Of a stretch of DNA of 64,000 nt, positions 1-11,313 are shown one piece after another. This DNA comes from Owenia fusiformis (lineage: Eukaryota; Annelida; Polychaeta; Sabellida; Oweniidae). The notes under the pieces are model-generated. The model ran no database searches. It was not told where the DNA came from and worked only from the letters and a program-made list of their open reading frames with translations. A program made the position numbers and the translations under genes. The stretch covers positions 29,364,740-29,428,739 of the forward strand of contig CAIIXF020000009.1 of NCBI GenBank assembly GCA_903813345.2. The letters are read 5' to 3'. Each line of letters starts with the position of its first letter. The stretch's first letter is position 1.

Positions 1-107
1 GATCTTGACTGAATAGTATAGGTAAATTCTCCTGACCACCATGTAATTCTATATAAGGTTTTGATCCAGTATCCTGGGGTGGATACAACACAGCTTATAT
101 CACCAAC

Positions 108-3100
108 CTTTTTTCAAGTAAGATTTTCTTATATATATCAATAGCCTCTTGGTAATGGCCCCTGAAATAATGAATAGCTGCGAGAGAGAGGTGGTCCTCT
201 GTGACGTCAAGGAGATTCTGATGATGTGTCATTAGCTGTGACTCATTATTGAACTTACAAGCCAGATGCAACAAGACTCGATTCTGTTCACGAGACTTTG
301 GTCCTAGAATACAGGCCTAATATATTAGTTTGTCGTATAGACAAGATGATTTCTCGGGTAACTGCTATCATTAACAATTATGCTTGTTTATTTCCTAAAG
401 GGCTGCCGTGTGTGAATGTTTGTCTGTGTACCAATGCAAAATAAAGGTAGCCTGAGTAAAGTTGTTACCATTCGAACATGACTGTATTCACGCCCTCTAT
501 AAACTGTGAACAAAGTCAATATGCCTAGCCCTGCAGGGTGTATTTGACAATATTACCCCTACTCTTCGGTCTATATTTCTTAATTATTGTATGAAATGCT
601 ACCGTCTCAAAAAGAAATAAAAATGTAACATGTTAGTGACATTACATACATTTATATTTAAGAAAAATATGTACATTTTAAAGAATATAATACAGGATGT
701 CTATATAATGGCTCTTTACAAATACATTACAAAGTCTGTATAACATGTAAGGTAGACATAAAGAGACACTCTGTATATCAATCAATATTATGCTCAAAAC
801 AGTAAAATTTTATTTTCAAATTCCTCTATTATCTGAACATTTATTCATGTTAACAGTTTTTCATTCTCATTTTTTATCTGCCATATGCTTCCTTTGTTAA
901 AAACCTTGAAATGTGAACACTTGCCAATTTGTTCACTTACCTAGTCCCAGTGGTGTTCAGAGTAGACAGGTTTTACTGTATACTTTGTGACCATGTGTGA
1001 AGATTCATTCATTTGCATGCCATAAAATTAATGGGAACATATTTTGAACATGATGCTATAAATTAGCAATCACGATTGAGAGTATTAAGAATTTCCAATT
1101 TCACTGAACAATGTTTTAATACACAACAGTTTGTGAATAAATGATTTTAATCACTCAGGAAAAGCATATCATCCATTATACTTGTAGCCCAAAGGTATAT
1201 AATATTTTAAGTAAATTAACAATATGATTGAAAGTACATATTCCCAAAGGTTATCATTGGCATCAATGATATTAATGTGACTGACCAATAGCCAGGTTTT
1301 GCCTTGAGTGTGTTCAGTTTTCAAAAAATCCAGTTCATGGTTCAAATTTGAAAATTAGGCACAACATCACTTGAAAAATGTTAAAAATGGTGAAAAACAG
1401 CATGTTTTGTAAGAATTTGGGGTTACAGGCCTTTGTGAAGGGTTGCTATTGTGTAATATGAAGCATCACCTTTTTTGGATGCAGTTTCTGCCTCAGGATA
1501 CATCCCTAGGAAAAAGTAACAACACGCCAGGTTGATCCAAACATCAGGGTGACATGTGTCCTTCTTTGTCATTCTCTCATACTCCTGAAAATAAAAAAAC
1601 AGCATAAATCATTAATGTTATATACCATGTTTAATTTAGTATCATACATTTAAGGCATTACTTTGTAGTTGTTTACAATCAGAACTTTATTACTTTGCAT
1701 GACAAAATATGACAAAATTCATATTTTTCCTGGTTGAGCTGATATCAAAGGTTTATTGATATCAAACAAATTTTGTTTACCATCTTGTACTAACTGGAGT
1801 TAGATTTTTCTGAAAACTGCACACACATGAGAAACCTACCTCCATAGCCCGTTTATATTCCCCTAGATGGAAGGCACAGTAAGCGATCCATAGATCTGTC
1901 TCTTCAGACCCTCGGCCACTGTTTCTGCTGAACTGTAAACAAGAGGACATTTATCAATTAAACCAGGCTGAGCATAAGTAATCTTTAACTATTACCCTTT
2001 TATGTTGTTTCTGCTGTAATTTGGGGCATTCCTTTGGTATAGTTTTTATATACATATGTAGATGTAATGTAATTAACATATAATTTGGTATTTATATCAA
2101 TTGTACATTTAAGTAAATTCTCCTTACCAACGTATGATCCATTAATGGGGGATGCAAATTATGAGTAAGAAATATTGCACAGTAACATAATACTGGTATG
2201 TGTACATATTTACCTCTAATAATGTGATAGCTCCTGTGTAGTCTCGCACATTCAAGAAATCATCTAACTTTGGCATCTTCTTTTTCTTCTTCTGTTCTTT
2301 AGGAGGGGCTGCCGAACCAGACTGAGTGGCTGGCTTTGTCCTTGAGAGCATCTGGCAGAAAAATTAATTCATAAATAAATCCAAGTGCATGTTGCATCAT
2401 ATGACATGGTGACTTGTGTGGAAAATGCCCAGAATTTAACATCATTCAAAAATTATAGCTGGATTGCATAATTGAGTTCAGACCCCAATGATTTAAATGT
2501 CTATTTTGCAGTAACTGTTTCAAAACCTCCCTGGTCAAAAAAACCAAGTCATTTTTTGCCTTTTTCAGGACATATTTAAGATTTTTTTCATTCTGATAAG
2601 TTTTTTTGCCATTTAAAGGGTCCATGAAAAGCCTGGTGGCCTTGGGTATTTTCAACAAACCTCTTAATAGACAATTTACCTATATTGGCCAAATACAGTC
2701 TTGTTTGACAATTCAATATCATAAGATTTTAATATAGATTTGATCTAATGATAATACTATACTATATATGTCATGATTTAAGAGATTGAAACATGTTATC
2801 ACGGGGTACCATCGAATAATTTTGGCAACGTACCGGAGAACGACATTTTACTAAGAAATGGCAATGATTTAGCACAATATATTTTTTAACTAGACTTCTA
2901 TTTTGATTTTGACAAAAGTAAGTATTCCATGCAATATCTATTTCATTCATGAGTTTGTAGGAATTCTGTTGGAACCCAGTTCTGATCAAGTACGAAGTTA
3001 TTGAAATCGGCGCAGACGGACTTTACTCCGAAAGATGGTTTTTCTATTATAACTTTTCACAACATTTAAGTATAGACTTTTGAAAAAAGTACAGAATAGT

Positions 3101-6100
3101 CCTTATACTTTTGAATAATTCTGTTATTTCTGATTCACACGACTCTGATTTGTTTAATTCAAAAAAAAGTTTTAAAAATATTACTTAGGAACGTAACCGG
3201 AGCTGGGAACGTAACCGGAGCAGATCAGTTGAATTATTTAATCAAAAAAATTAAAACATATGATTTAAAGCACATATACTAATTTAAAAACATACGGGAT
3301 TTTTCGAATGCGTATTTATTAATATATATGCTTTAAATCATATATTTTATTTTTTTAAATTATATAATTCAACTGATCTGCTCCGGTTACGTTCCCAGCT
3401 CCGGTTACGTTCCTAAGTAATATTTTTAAAACTTTTTTTTAAATTAAACAAATCAGAGTCGTGTGAATCAGAAATAACAGAATTATTCAATAGTATAAGG
3501 ACTATTCTATACTTTTTTCAAAAGTCTATACATAAATGTTGTAAAAAGTTATAATCGAAAAACCATCTTTCGGAGTAAAGTCCGACTGCGCCGATTTCAA
3601 TAACTTCGTACTTGATCAGAACTGGGTTCCAACAGAATTCCTACAAACTCATGAATGAAATAGCCATTGCATGGAATACTTACTTTTGTCAAAATCAAAG
3701 TAGAACTCTAGTTAAAAAATGTATTGTGCTAAATCATTGCCATTTCTTAGTAAAATGTCGTTCTCCGGTACGTTGCCAAAATTATTCGATGGTACCCCGT
3801 GGTTATACCCTTGACAGTAATACATGTAACATGGTACCAGGCCAACGATTTATCAGGGTTCTGGTATCAAGCACATGTATCAAGATTCTACCTACTCGAT
3901 TGAATGTTTGTGCCAATGACAAATTGACACTCAATCTAAAGAATCTATCATGGACTTTCGAATCTCCGTCGAATCGAGAATAACATTACATACATGCAGA
4001 TTACTTTTATCCTCTAATTCTACTATTGTGTCTACTAAAGACCATGTAACCTTTGACAATAACAAGTAAAGGCCAGTAAAACTACCCTAAGACAAGAGTA
4101 TATTACACATCGAAAAAGGTTAGAGTCCAAGAAAGTTACGAAAAACGGCCAAAGTTACGCTTTTTGAAATGCCTACCTAAAATTTTTCAACGATCACGAT
4201 GTGGAAGATACGCTTTTAAGGCAAAGTAACGTGTTTTGAAAATACCTACATAAAAATTCATCCATTCTTCGTGGAAAAAAGTTAGAGTCCAATAAAGTTA
4301 CGTTTTTAGGGCAAAGTAACGTGTTTTGAAAATGGCTTGATAAAAATTCATCAGTCGTTCGTGTAGAAATGTCCAAGTCCCATAAAGTTACGCTTTTAAG
4401 GCAAAGTTACGTGTTTTGAAAATACCTACATAAAAATTCATCCATTCTTCGTGGAAAAAAGTTAAAGTCCAATAAAGTTACGTTTTTAAGGCAAAGTAAC
4501 GTGTTTTGAAAATGGCTAGATAAAAATTCATCAATCGTTCGTGTTGAAATGTCAAAGTCCAATAAAGTACCTAGAAAAGTTGAAAAATGGTCAGAGAATC
4601 CATATTTTCTTTCCCCCAGAATAAATTGTCTTCGAATTGTGTGTTGTAAAAGAGACGAAAAAAAGGTAACTTTCAAAATGCCAATATTTTCTGTCCCTAT
4701 ATCTTGACACTGTTGTACTATACTGCACATTTCTTACCAGAAGCAATAATCTTAGTTCACTGGTGATCCGCTCGATTACGCTGGAAACGTTTGGGTAACA
4801 AAAGGACCTTTGACGTTCCGACATTTTGTTACTGAAACGAACTGTTTCGGTAACCAGCTTATTCGAGTGGATCACCAGTGTTAGTTGATAACTGAAACCT
4901 TCAGCACATAATAACAAAACTAAAGTTCTGAGACCAGCATTTTAAGCTCATGTCCAAAGTTTATACAGTTCATTTTACGAGAGCTTTAAATAAAATGCCA
5001 ACATCCGAGCATCGAACAAACATTCCATTTTCACACATGTTCGGTAATATAATCTATCATAACTTCCGGAAATGACAAGCCAGTAGGAACATTTTTGGGA
5101 ATTTTTACAGTTCATTTACATTTCTTGTATAACTGTACTTATTGTTATTGAACGGAATGATAAGCTGATGTAGTTACATTTGGAAGGCACGTGAGGGTCC
5201 CATTCTAGACTATATCCTCTAGTCTGAAATTTTTTTGAAATTTGGAATGAAAATATTCAGACTGAATTCTCAGGAAATTCAGTCTATTGGATATAGACTA
5301 GTCCCATTCATCAGGTAACACTCATATGTCGAAGTTAAGTTCTTACCTTTTTAAACACGGAACAACACTGGCGGATTAGGGGGGGTCCTTGGGGCCCGCC
5401 CCCCCCCTTGGGTGGGCCCAGAAAAAAAAAATTGGGGCCAAAAAAGGCCTTCAGGCCCCAAAAAGTGGGCCTCTTTGGTCATTACTGGGCCTTTTAAGGC
5501 CTTATTTTTTAATTTCAGGCCAAATTTTGAAGAAAATGGGCCTCAAAATTTCAAAATTTGGGCCCACTTTTGAGTTTTAGGGGCCCAAAAATTTTTTCCG
5601 CGCAAATGCCGATGTTTTTTTCTCTGACCTGAAATTTGGGCCCCCCCCTTGTTGGTTCCCAGATCCGCCCCTGTAACAAGGAATAGTCTGAATACTAAAT
5701 AGGATATAGTCTAGGGAAGCAGGTACCATATTGTATGAGGAACGTTTTGAAACTGAAAGGTGATCACCTTTGTTTGAAATTTTCAAATTTAGTGACGCAT
5801 CTTCTGAATTATTATTTGAGCCTATGAGATCCTACTACAAAACGATCTTGCCAATTCTAGTAGAACAGTTAGGCCTAATTTTTCATTGAGTGATTGATTG
5901 ATTTTAGAGGCTAGGCTAGCTAGAGTCAATACGTCCAAATCCAAACAGGGGGGTAAACACGAACGGGTTCCAAATAATGGCAAGCAGATCATTGAATTGA
6001 ATAATAGTACCTCTACTACCTCTACATAATATTTATAGCTTGAAAGAATACAATATAATGATGTATACCAACAATCTTACAATAAAATAATCAATTATGA

Positions 6101-6655
6101 TGATTTAGGTGTTCAGAATTACCCCTATGCTAGTGTTTGGAATTACCCCCACAAACTCTGTGCGTTTAAATAAATAGATGTCAGTAATAAATGATTTAAA
6201 TTTGGGTTTCTTGATATGCAGGGGTGACAGGATCCAGTATCATAAGTTAAGGGTATCATATTATCATATAATGATATACCATCAATCTAATAATTAAAAC
6301 AATTAAGTTTAAGTTAAGTGTTTGGAATTACCCCCATGCAAGTGTTCGGATTTACCCCCCCAAAAAACACCTGTTCGGAATTACCCCCCTGAAATACCTT
6401 GTAGTAAAAATGGAATAACCCAGATATTTTTTACAATTTTTCGTAATTTTTTCTGCAAATGTATTCTACCGTGGATAATACACATAATATATATAGAATC
6501 ATAGCATAGATGTGCAGTACAGCCAAGCTAACTACATTTTTTGATGGGGGTGTTTGGAAATAGACGTAGACTACTGACTCTAGTCTAGAATATTTTTCAA
6601 AAAATCATAGACTAGACTAGATCTAGACTAGATCTATCAAATTTATACTCACCAT
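108..6655 (-). CDS. IFT56: IFT56/TTC26 intraflagellar transport protein, 5' exons (partial)
   Basis: Coding exons read on the minus strand are 2351..2214, 1932..1840, 1584..1470 and 303..108; the gene continues off the left edge. Every junction has AG/GT and the phases agree (0, 0, 1, 2). The peptide has the family's basic N-terminus (KKKKKMPKLDDFL, GAITLLE) and then TPR-type helices (DLWIAYCAFHLGEYKRAM; PDVWINLACCYFFLGMYPEA; LSLAAIHYFRGHYQEAIDIY). This is close to vertebrate TTC26, a TPR subunit of IFT complex B needed for cilium assembly. About 182 of roughly 550 residues are in the window. The exon at 2351 starts with ATG but is preceded by a good splice acceptor (tttttctgccag). An ATG directly followed by a strong donor (ATG|gtgagt) lies at 6655..6653. 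Joining the two gives Met-Met-Leu-Ser-Arg, the known vertebrate start, so I infer a first exon there with a 4.3-kb intron. Confidence is high for exons 2-5 and moderate for exon 1. Confidence 0.9.
304..1469. other. IFT56 intron with a degraded pogo-like MITE
   Basis: This 1.17-kb intron is AT-rich and I see no coding signal. Positions about 800-982 match the MITE at 19752-19921: both have AAAACCTT, AAATGTGAACAC, GTGGTGTTCAGA and the end ACAGGTTTTACTGTA. The left end is eroded. The remainder holds nothing I recognise. Confidence 0.55.
2800..3801. mobile_element. 1,002-bp near-perfect palindromic DNA element, CAC termini, 5-bp TSD
   Basis: The left half (2800-3280) and right half (3325-3801) are inverted copies with only scattered mismatches, separated by a spacer of about 40 bp near 3300. 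The ends read CACGGGGTACC and GGTACCCCGTG, and GTTAT flanks both sides (2795-2799 and 3802-3806) as a 5-bp target-site duplication. Open frames in the two arms translate to the same peptide on opposite strands, as expected of a palindrome, and are not genes. CAC termini plus a 5-bp TSD are typical of the Transib/RAG group, but many families could give this, so the class is unassigned. It lies in IFT56 intron 1. Confidence 0.8.
4107..4570. repeat. 90-bp tandem repeat with 180-bp dimer structure
   Basis: The phrase taaaaattcatc recurs at 4251, 4341, 4431 and 4521, exactly 90 bp apart. Odd and even copies differ: one type has aatacctaca and ccattcttcgtgg, the other aatggct and tcgttcgtg, so the higher-order unit is 180 bp. 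A diverged copy precedes at 4107-4200. The period is a multiple of three, so one frame stays open across the array and gives a repetitive peptide, which I treat as spurious. Confidence 0.85.
4758..4880. mobile_element. 123-bp hairpin MITE
   Basis: Terminal inverted repeats CACTGGTGATCC and GGATCACCAGTG enclose further complementary stretches (CTCGA, GCTGG, GTTAC), so the whole element folds into a hairpin. TTAGTT flanks both sides (4752-4757 and 4881-4886) as a likely 6-bp target duplication. Confidence 0.65.
5040..5310. repeat. Diverged arm of the fold-back family seen at 51114-55796
   Basis: The stretch shares tatcataacttccgga, a tttacagttc segment and agggtcccattc, in the same order, with the right arm at 55560-55735. 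It is followed by the short inverted motif family agactatatcc / ggatatagtct, which recurs at 5690-5720, 11330-11400, 11770-11820, 49885-49922 and 57920-57955. Confidence 0.5.
5366..5674. mobile_element. G/C-run MITE with CACTGGCGGAT-type ends
   Basis: The left end CACTGGCGGATTAGGGG and the right end (complement ACAGGGGCGGATC) are inverted. AACAA flanks both sides (5361-5365, 5675-5679). The interior alternates runs of G/C and A (ggggcccgcccccccc, gggcccagaaaaaa). It is nested between two fragments of the agactatatcc family. The 63-residue open frame inside is low-complexity. Confidence 0.5.
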
Positions 6656-7427
6656 CTTGAAGATTAAACCTAAAGCCCTGTAGGCTAGCCGTAAATGTTA
6701 GGTAGTCTAATCTCTCTGATCAAATGATTTTGTTATTTAGCCTTACAAATGCACTGGTTGTACATTATTTTAAATAAATAACGTAAAATCACTCCAAAAT
6801 CGAAAAAGTTTTTTGTTGCCCTGGAATTTGCCTCGTTTTGAATTTGAAGTAGAGTTTTAAAATCCGAAATCATTAAAATATGGATAATCATTTGTAGATT
6901 AAACTGATTAATGATACAATTTAATAAATGGTAAAAATATTTACTGTATTTTTGAAAATAACATTTGGGGTAAAATTACAGAATTGAATCAGATAAACTG
7001 TAATTTCGTTTTATTTAATTCCTAAAAAGGTTTGACATCCAGAGTAAAATTTTAACCTTTTCGCGTAGACTGTCCAGAGTCCGCGAATATTGGGCAGTTT
7101 CTGTATATATATGTACATAGATTTCAATAAGGTAAGTCATATTGCATCATGAATGTATGAGTTAATATTTGACCAATTTTAGTGTATTATATATGAATAC
7201 TTACCCTGAAAATTACTGTTGATAAGCATAAATGTTGAAAATTTATTTCATTTCCTGGTTCGCCCCACTTCCGTGTTTGGGCAGTCTTCTAACAAATGAT
7301 GAAGTCAGCCTTGTCGACCTTATTTCTAAGTTGTCTTCTTAGCTGTTAATGTTAATATCCACATAAAATCTGAAAAATATTACGCATTTTATTAATTATT
7401 AGTAGATCCATGGTAGGTCTAGGCCTA
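6656..7427. other. Intergenic, AT-rich
   Basis: If the inferred IFT56 first exon is right, its 5'UTR and promoter lie at the left of this segment. I see no coding sequence or recognisable repeat beyond short agactagatc motifs just left of it at 6580-6640. Confidence 0.4.
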
Positions 7428-7612
7428 GAGTCCATTTCACTGCTTCATTTCGTCAGTAGAACGGCAAAAATAAGAAATTGGGAAACCATTGTGCAATAAT
7501 ATATGGAAAAGTATATTCATAATGTACATAAATGACATTTGTATATCTTGGATTGCTTCTAGTTTGGCTTATAAAGTGTGTGGCCTCTTATTATCCCACT
7601 GAACGAAGTTTT

Positions 7613-10047
7613 GATGTATATCTTAACAAATTGATCAGTGTAATTCACACATCAGCAAATATGGTTTTACCTATGAAACGATACAGGAAATACCAGAAAC
7701 CATTTTGGGCTCATTTTCTAACCATACTCGTAAGAGAGCGCAACAGATCATGGCACAAGTGGCGGAACGCAGGCAAGCCACGCGATGGTATTTTATATAA
7801 CCAATACAAGTACGATAAAAAGGTATTCTTCAAAGAGTACTACAAGGCACAGATAGACTACGAAAGAGAAGAGATGAAGAAACTCTACGAAGCTGAAAGT
7901 ATTGACCAACGGTTTTATTGGCACCTCGTACAAAAGAGCAGAGGCAGTAGGAAGAGATCCAACATTTCAATTCGAAATAAAGATGGCGTGATTGTAACAG
8001 AACCGAATGAGGTTCGCCGGGTCTGGCGGGAACATTTTGAATCTCTAGCCACCCCTCTTGAAAGCCCATATTTCGACAACGATTTTAAAGCTCATGTGGA
8101 CAGTGAAATTGAATTAATGCAGAGAAAATCTTTTGACAATCCAAACGAATTTCTGGAAATTCCAATTACTGCTGATGAAATCAGTTCAGCCCTTAAGAAA
8201 ATGAAACGGGGCAAAGCTAGTGGATCGGACAATATAACAGTCCAACACATCGCCAATGCTGGTTCTGCCCTTTTAAAAGCGTTGCTGTTTATATTCCAAA
8301 ACATTATCGATAATGAGTACACGCCAGTTAACTTCAGAATAGGCATACTCATCCCCTTACTGAAGGGTGGAGTTCGTGATCCCCTCAACACCACTCATCA
8401 CAGGGGCATTACTCTTATGTCAGTGATTAGGAAACTCTATGACAATGTTTTGCTATCTCGTTACAAAGCTAGGTTGCAGGGAGCCATTCCCCAACTTCAA
8501 GGGGCGGCTTTAGATGGATGTTCATCTTTACATACTTCCTTATTACTCCACGAGACAATAGCCTACAACACCGCAAGAGGCGCCACCGTTCATATTGCCC
8601 TACTGGACATAAAAACCGCCTTCGACACTTGCTATATTAATGGACTGTTCTTCAAGCTTTACAATGTGGGGATCAACGGGAAACTGTGGCGAATACTGTA
8701 CGACTCTTACAAAGACTATCATTGTTCCGTTTCTGTTGCGAATGGTCTTTCAGAGCCATTCCTCGTCCGCCAGGGAGTATTTCAAGGGGCTGTGAACAGT
8801 ATGCTGATGTACCAGTTTTATATATGTGACCTGTTAGAACAACTGGAGAGCAGCGGCTTGGGGGCCAACGTCATGGGCATTAATGCATGCAGCCCAGCCT
8901 ATGCCGATGACATTGCACTCATATCACTTTTCCCGAACGCTATGAATACGCTTATTGACATAGCGTTTATGCACAGTAATAGATGGCGATATATACTACA
9001 TCCAGATAAGTGCGTTGCTTTAACATATGGTGGAGACACATCAAACTCCAAGTTTAATTTTAAACTGGGTGAAGAGAACATTAAGAACGTAATTAGTGCA
9101 TTACACGTTGGTATACCTTTATCAACCTCGGGAAATGTTAAAGACCACATAGCTCGAGCAAGCTCCAATGGGAAAAGGAAAATGTACTCCTTATTTGGTT
9201 TGGGTAGTAAATCTGGAGGGCTGACACCTATTGTTAGTGCCAAATTGTACAATAGTTTTAGCATCCCAACTATGTTATATGGGGATCAAATAATTGACTA
9301 TAAGAGAGGAGAAATTGAGCAGCTAGAGGTAACACAACGCCAAATTTGCAGGCGCATACAATTTTTGCCCAAGAATAGTAGTAACCCAACTTCAATTATG
9401 CCCCTCGGGATTATGCCGATACATCAATATATATATCAAGAATGTGGCAATGTGTACAGCGGTTCAACCTAGAAGAGGCAGTCATAGAAATGCTTACCTC
9501 TGCCATTTCCCCAACAAAACCTGCTTGGAAGCTCAAGATTAGAGACTTAATAGGCTGCGAGATAAGACGAGACTTTAGGACAACAAGCTCAATGTACAAT
9601 AGGCACGAAATATGTCAGAACATTTGCGATATCAGTGAGACGTCAGCAGGTCTGATGAAGCCAACTGCCTGGTGGACGTTATCAAGACTAAAACCAGAAC
9701 TTCTCATACCATGTAAAAACATAATGCGCCTCGCCACGGACTGTCATGATCTTCGCGTTAAAAATTCTGGTATTAACTGTATATGTGTGCTATGTGATTT
9801 ATTTGAAATAGAAACAATTGACCACTTTCTGAATTCTTGCAACGCGTACTCAGATGAGCATGCCAAACTGACATTAATCACAAGGAAATACATTAATGCT
9901 CATTCAAGAACATCTGTTCTATTTGCATTCAACGAAGTTAACGTTGACACAGAGGACATGATAGAGATATCTAAAATCATCTTAAGTATGACAAACAAAA
10001 GGTCACGCATGATGAGAGCCTATGTAGGTAACACAGGTTGCTCTTAG
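7613..10047 (+). pseudogene. LINE reverse transcriptase ORF, truncated and frameshifted
   Basis: One frame stays open to 9472 and contains the RT motifs in order: GKASGSDNITVQHI, a motif with AALDGCSSLHTSL, LLDIKTAFDT (catalytic Asp), FLVRQGVFQGAVNS, and YADD at 8900-8911 (the catalytic pair), then the thumb region. The frame then breaks. The reading continues in another frame from about 9442 to 10047, with a Cys-x2-Cys...His...Cys knuckle near 9780-9840 (CICVLCDLFEIETIDHF), typical of LINE C-termini. A single-base shift near 9440 explains it. The open frame extends upstream to 7532, but its first ~27 codons are flanking repeat sequence, so the true start has been lost. In an intact element this enzyme would do target-primed reverse transcription. 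Confidence 0.8.
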
Positions 10048-10236
10048 TTATTGACTATATTTAAACAATCGGGTAATACCGCAAGTTTGTGTTTCAAACA
10101 AAATAACAAAGACATGTACATAATATAGATTGGTTTATTTTTATGTTCTATTTCACAATACATAGATTGTAAGTTATAATGTGTTAAACTACTCTGTTTA
10201 AATACAGGCAAATAAATGATAATAATAATAATAATA
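7613..10236 (+). mobile_element. 5'-truncated non-LTR retrotransposon (LINE) with (TAA)n tail
   Basis: This copy holds the region upstream of the RT domain, the RT, and a C-terminal cysteine-rich region, and lacks the apurinic endonuclease. It ends in an (ATA)n run at 10216-10236. The flanks rejoin as one interspersed repeat: atcccactgaacgaag just left of 7613 and atagagaagccgtccg at the right match the uninterrupted copy at 20178-20225. A TAA tail is characteristic of I-type and some other LINE clades; I cannot place the clade with certainty. Confidence 0.8.
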
Positions 10237-11100
10237 TAGAGAAGCCGTCCGTCCGTTTGTCCGTCCATCCGTTTGTCCGTCCGTCCGTCCGTGTGTCCGG
10301 GCGATAACTCCGATACCAGTTGATGGATTTGGTTCAAATTTTATAGGCTTATGCCTTATGAGTGTAGGACCTCTGCTTGAGAAGGAATTTTTGATATGGC
10401 CGCTCAATTTAAAATGGCCGCCATTTTTCGTAAAAAATGTAATCGTTGATAACTCAAATACAAGTTGACGGATTTGGCTCAAATTTTATATGCTGATGCC
10501 TAGGGACAAAGGAGTTTCGCACATAAAGAGATTTTCAAGATGGCCGCTTAATTTTAAAATGGCGGCCATTTTTCGTAAAAATATGTAATCTTTGATAACT
10601 CAAATACCAGTGAACGGATTTGGTTCAAATTTTATATGATGATGCTTAGGGACACAGTAGCTATGTTCGACAAAAAATTTTCAAGATGGCCACTTAATTT
10701 CAAAATGGCTGCAATTTTTCGTAAAAAACGTAATCTTTGATAACTCAAATACCAGTGAACAGATTTGGTTGAAATTTTATATGATTATGCCTAGGGACAC
10801 AGTAGCTCTGTTCAAGAAATAATTTTCAAGATGGCAGCTGAATTTCAAGATGGCGGACGATTTTCGTAAAAAACGTAATCTTTGATAACTCATATACCAG
10901 TGAACGATTTGGTTCAAATTTTATATGATGATGCCTAGTTCACAATGGTATAAACTAACTTTGTGCCAAATTTTATGCTTCTATCTCAAAGTGCACAATC
11001 ATTTCAACATTTACACTAGCTATAATAATCATAATATGTTTTGTTCGGTGGGATTTGCTACTCCGTGGAGTTGCTGTTTTTCTAGTATTTTTATGTTTCT
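10237..11100. repeat. Interspersed repeat family A (CCGTCCGTCC ... ggccgccattttt)
   Basis: It begins agagaagccgtccgtccg, then has about five degenerate ~145-bp units. Each unit has gataactcaaataccagt, ggatttggttcaaattttatatg, atgcctagggaca, ttttcaagatgg and a ggcggccatttttcgtaaaa block. It ends ttgttcggtgggatttgctactccgtggagttgc. Other copies are at 20178-20835 and 61819-62532, with pieces at 63140-63620. It is probably a non-autonomous dispersed element. Confidence 0.75.
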
Positions 11101-11313
11101 CTGCCATGTTATTTTCAATAAGATTAACATGGCTGAAATTCTTCAAATTACAAGACGGCACAGGCTTATTGCACAAAAAACTAAAAAATCTGAAATATAC
11201 AAATGTCATTCATGTACATTATGAATATTCTTTTCCATATATTATTGCACAATGGTCTCCCAATTTCTTATTTTTGCCGTTCTACTGACGAAATGAAGCA
11301 GTGAAATGGACTC

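Larger units (their letters stand above)
2352..6652. other. Inferred IFT56 intron 1, filled with repeats
   Basis: It holds a 1-kb palindrome, a 90-bp tandem array, a short hairpin MITE, a nested G/C-run MITE and fragments of a TA-flanked fold-back family, each listed separately. Positions about 6100-6400 repeat short segments of the form gtgttcggaattaccccc several times. The rest is AT-rich without a recognisable feature. Confidence 0.5.
7428..11313. mobile_element. 3.9-kb TA-flanked element with ~125-bp TIRs, hosting nested insertions
   Basis: The left end (7428-7550, starting GAGTCCATTTCACTGCTTC) and right end (11190-11313) are inverted copies with very few mismatches over roughly 120 bp. 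TA flanks each side (7426-7427, 11314-11315), as for Tc1/mariner-type insertions. No transposase is visible, so it is non-autonomous. The interior is a family A interspersed repeat which itself contains a LINE. The sequence to the right (tagtatgtatccaacag) recurs at 55799 without this element, which looks like an empty relative of the target. Confidence 0.7.

Noticed and set aside
3612-3983. 123-codon open frame with a 64-residue near-identical partner on the other strand at 2771-2989
   Set aside because: It is the arm of a 1-kb palindromic transposon; the frames mirror each other and have no family resemblance.
4407-4917. 107- and 108-codon minus-strand frames
   Set aside because: They run through the 90-bp tandem repeat and the hairpin MITE; no homology.
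5389-5580. 63-codon frame in G/C-run sequence
   Set aside because: Low-complexity interior of a MITE.
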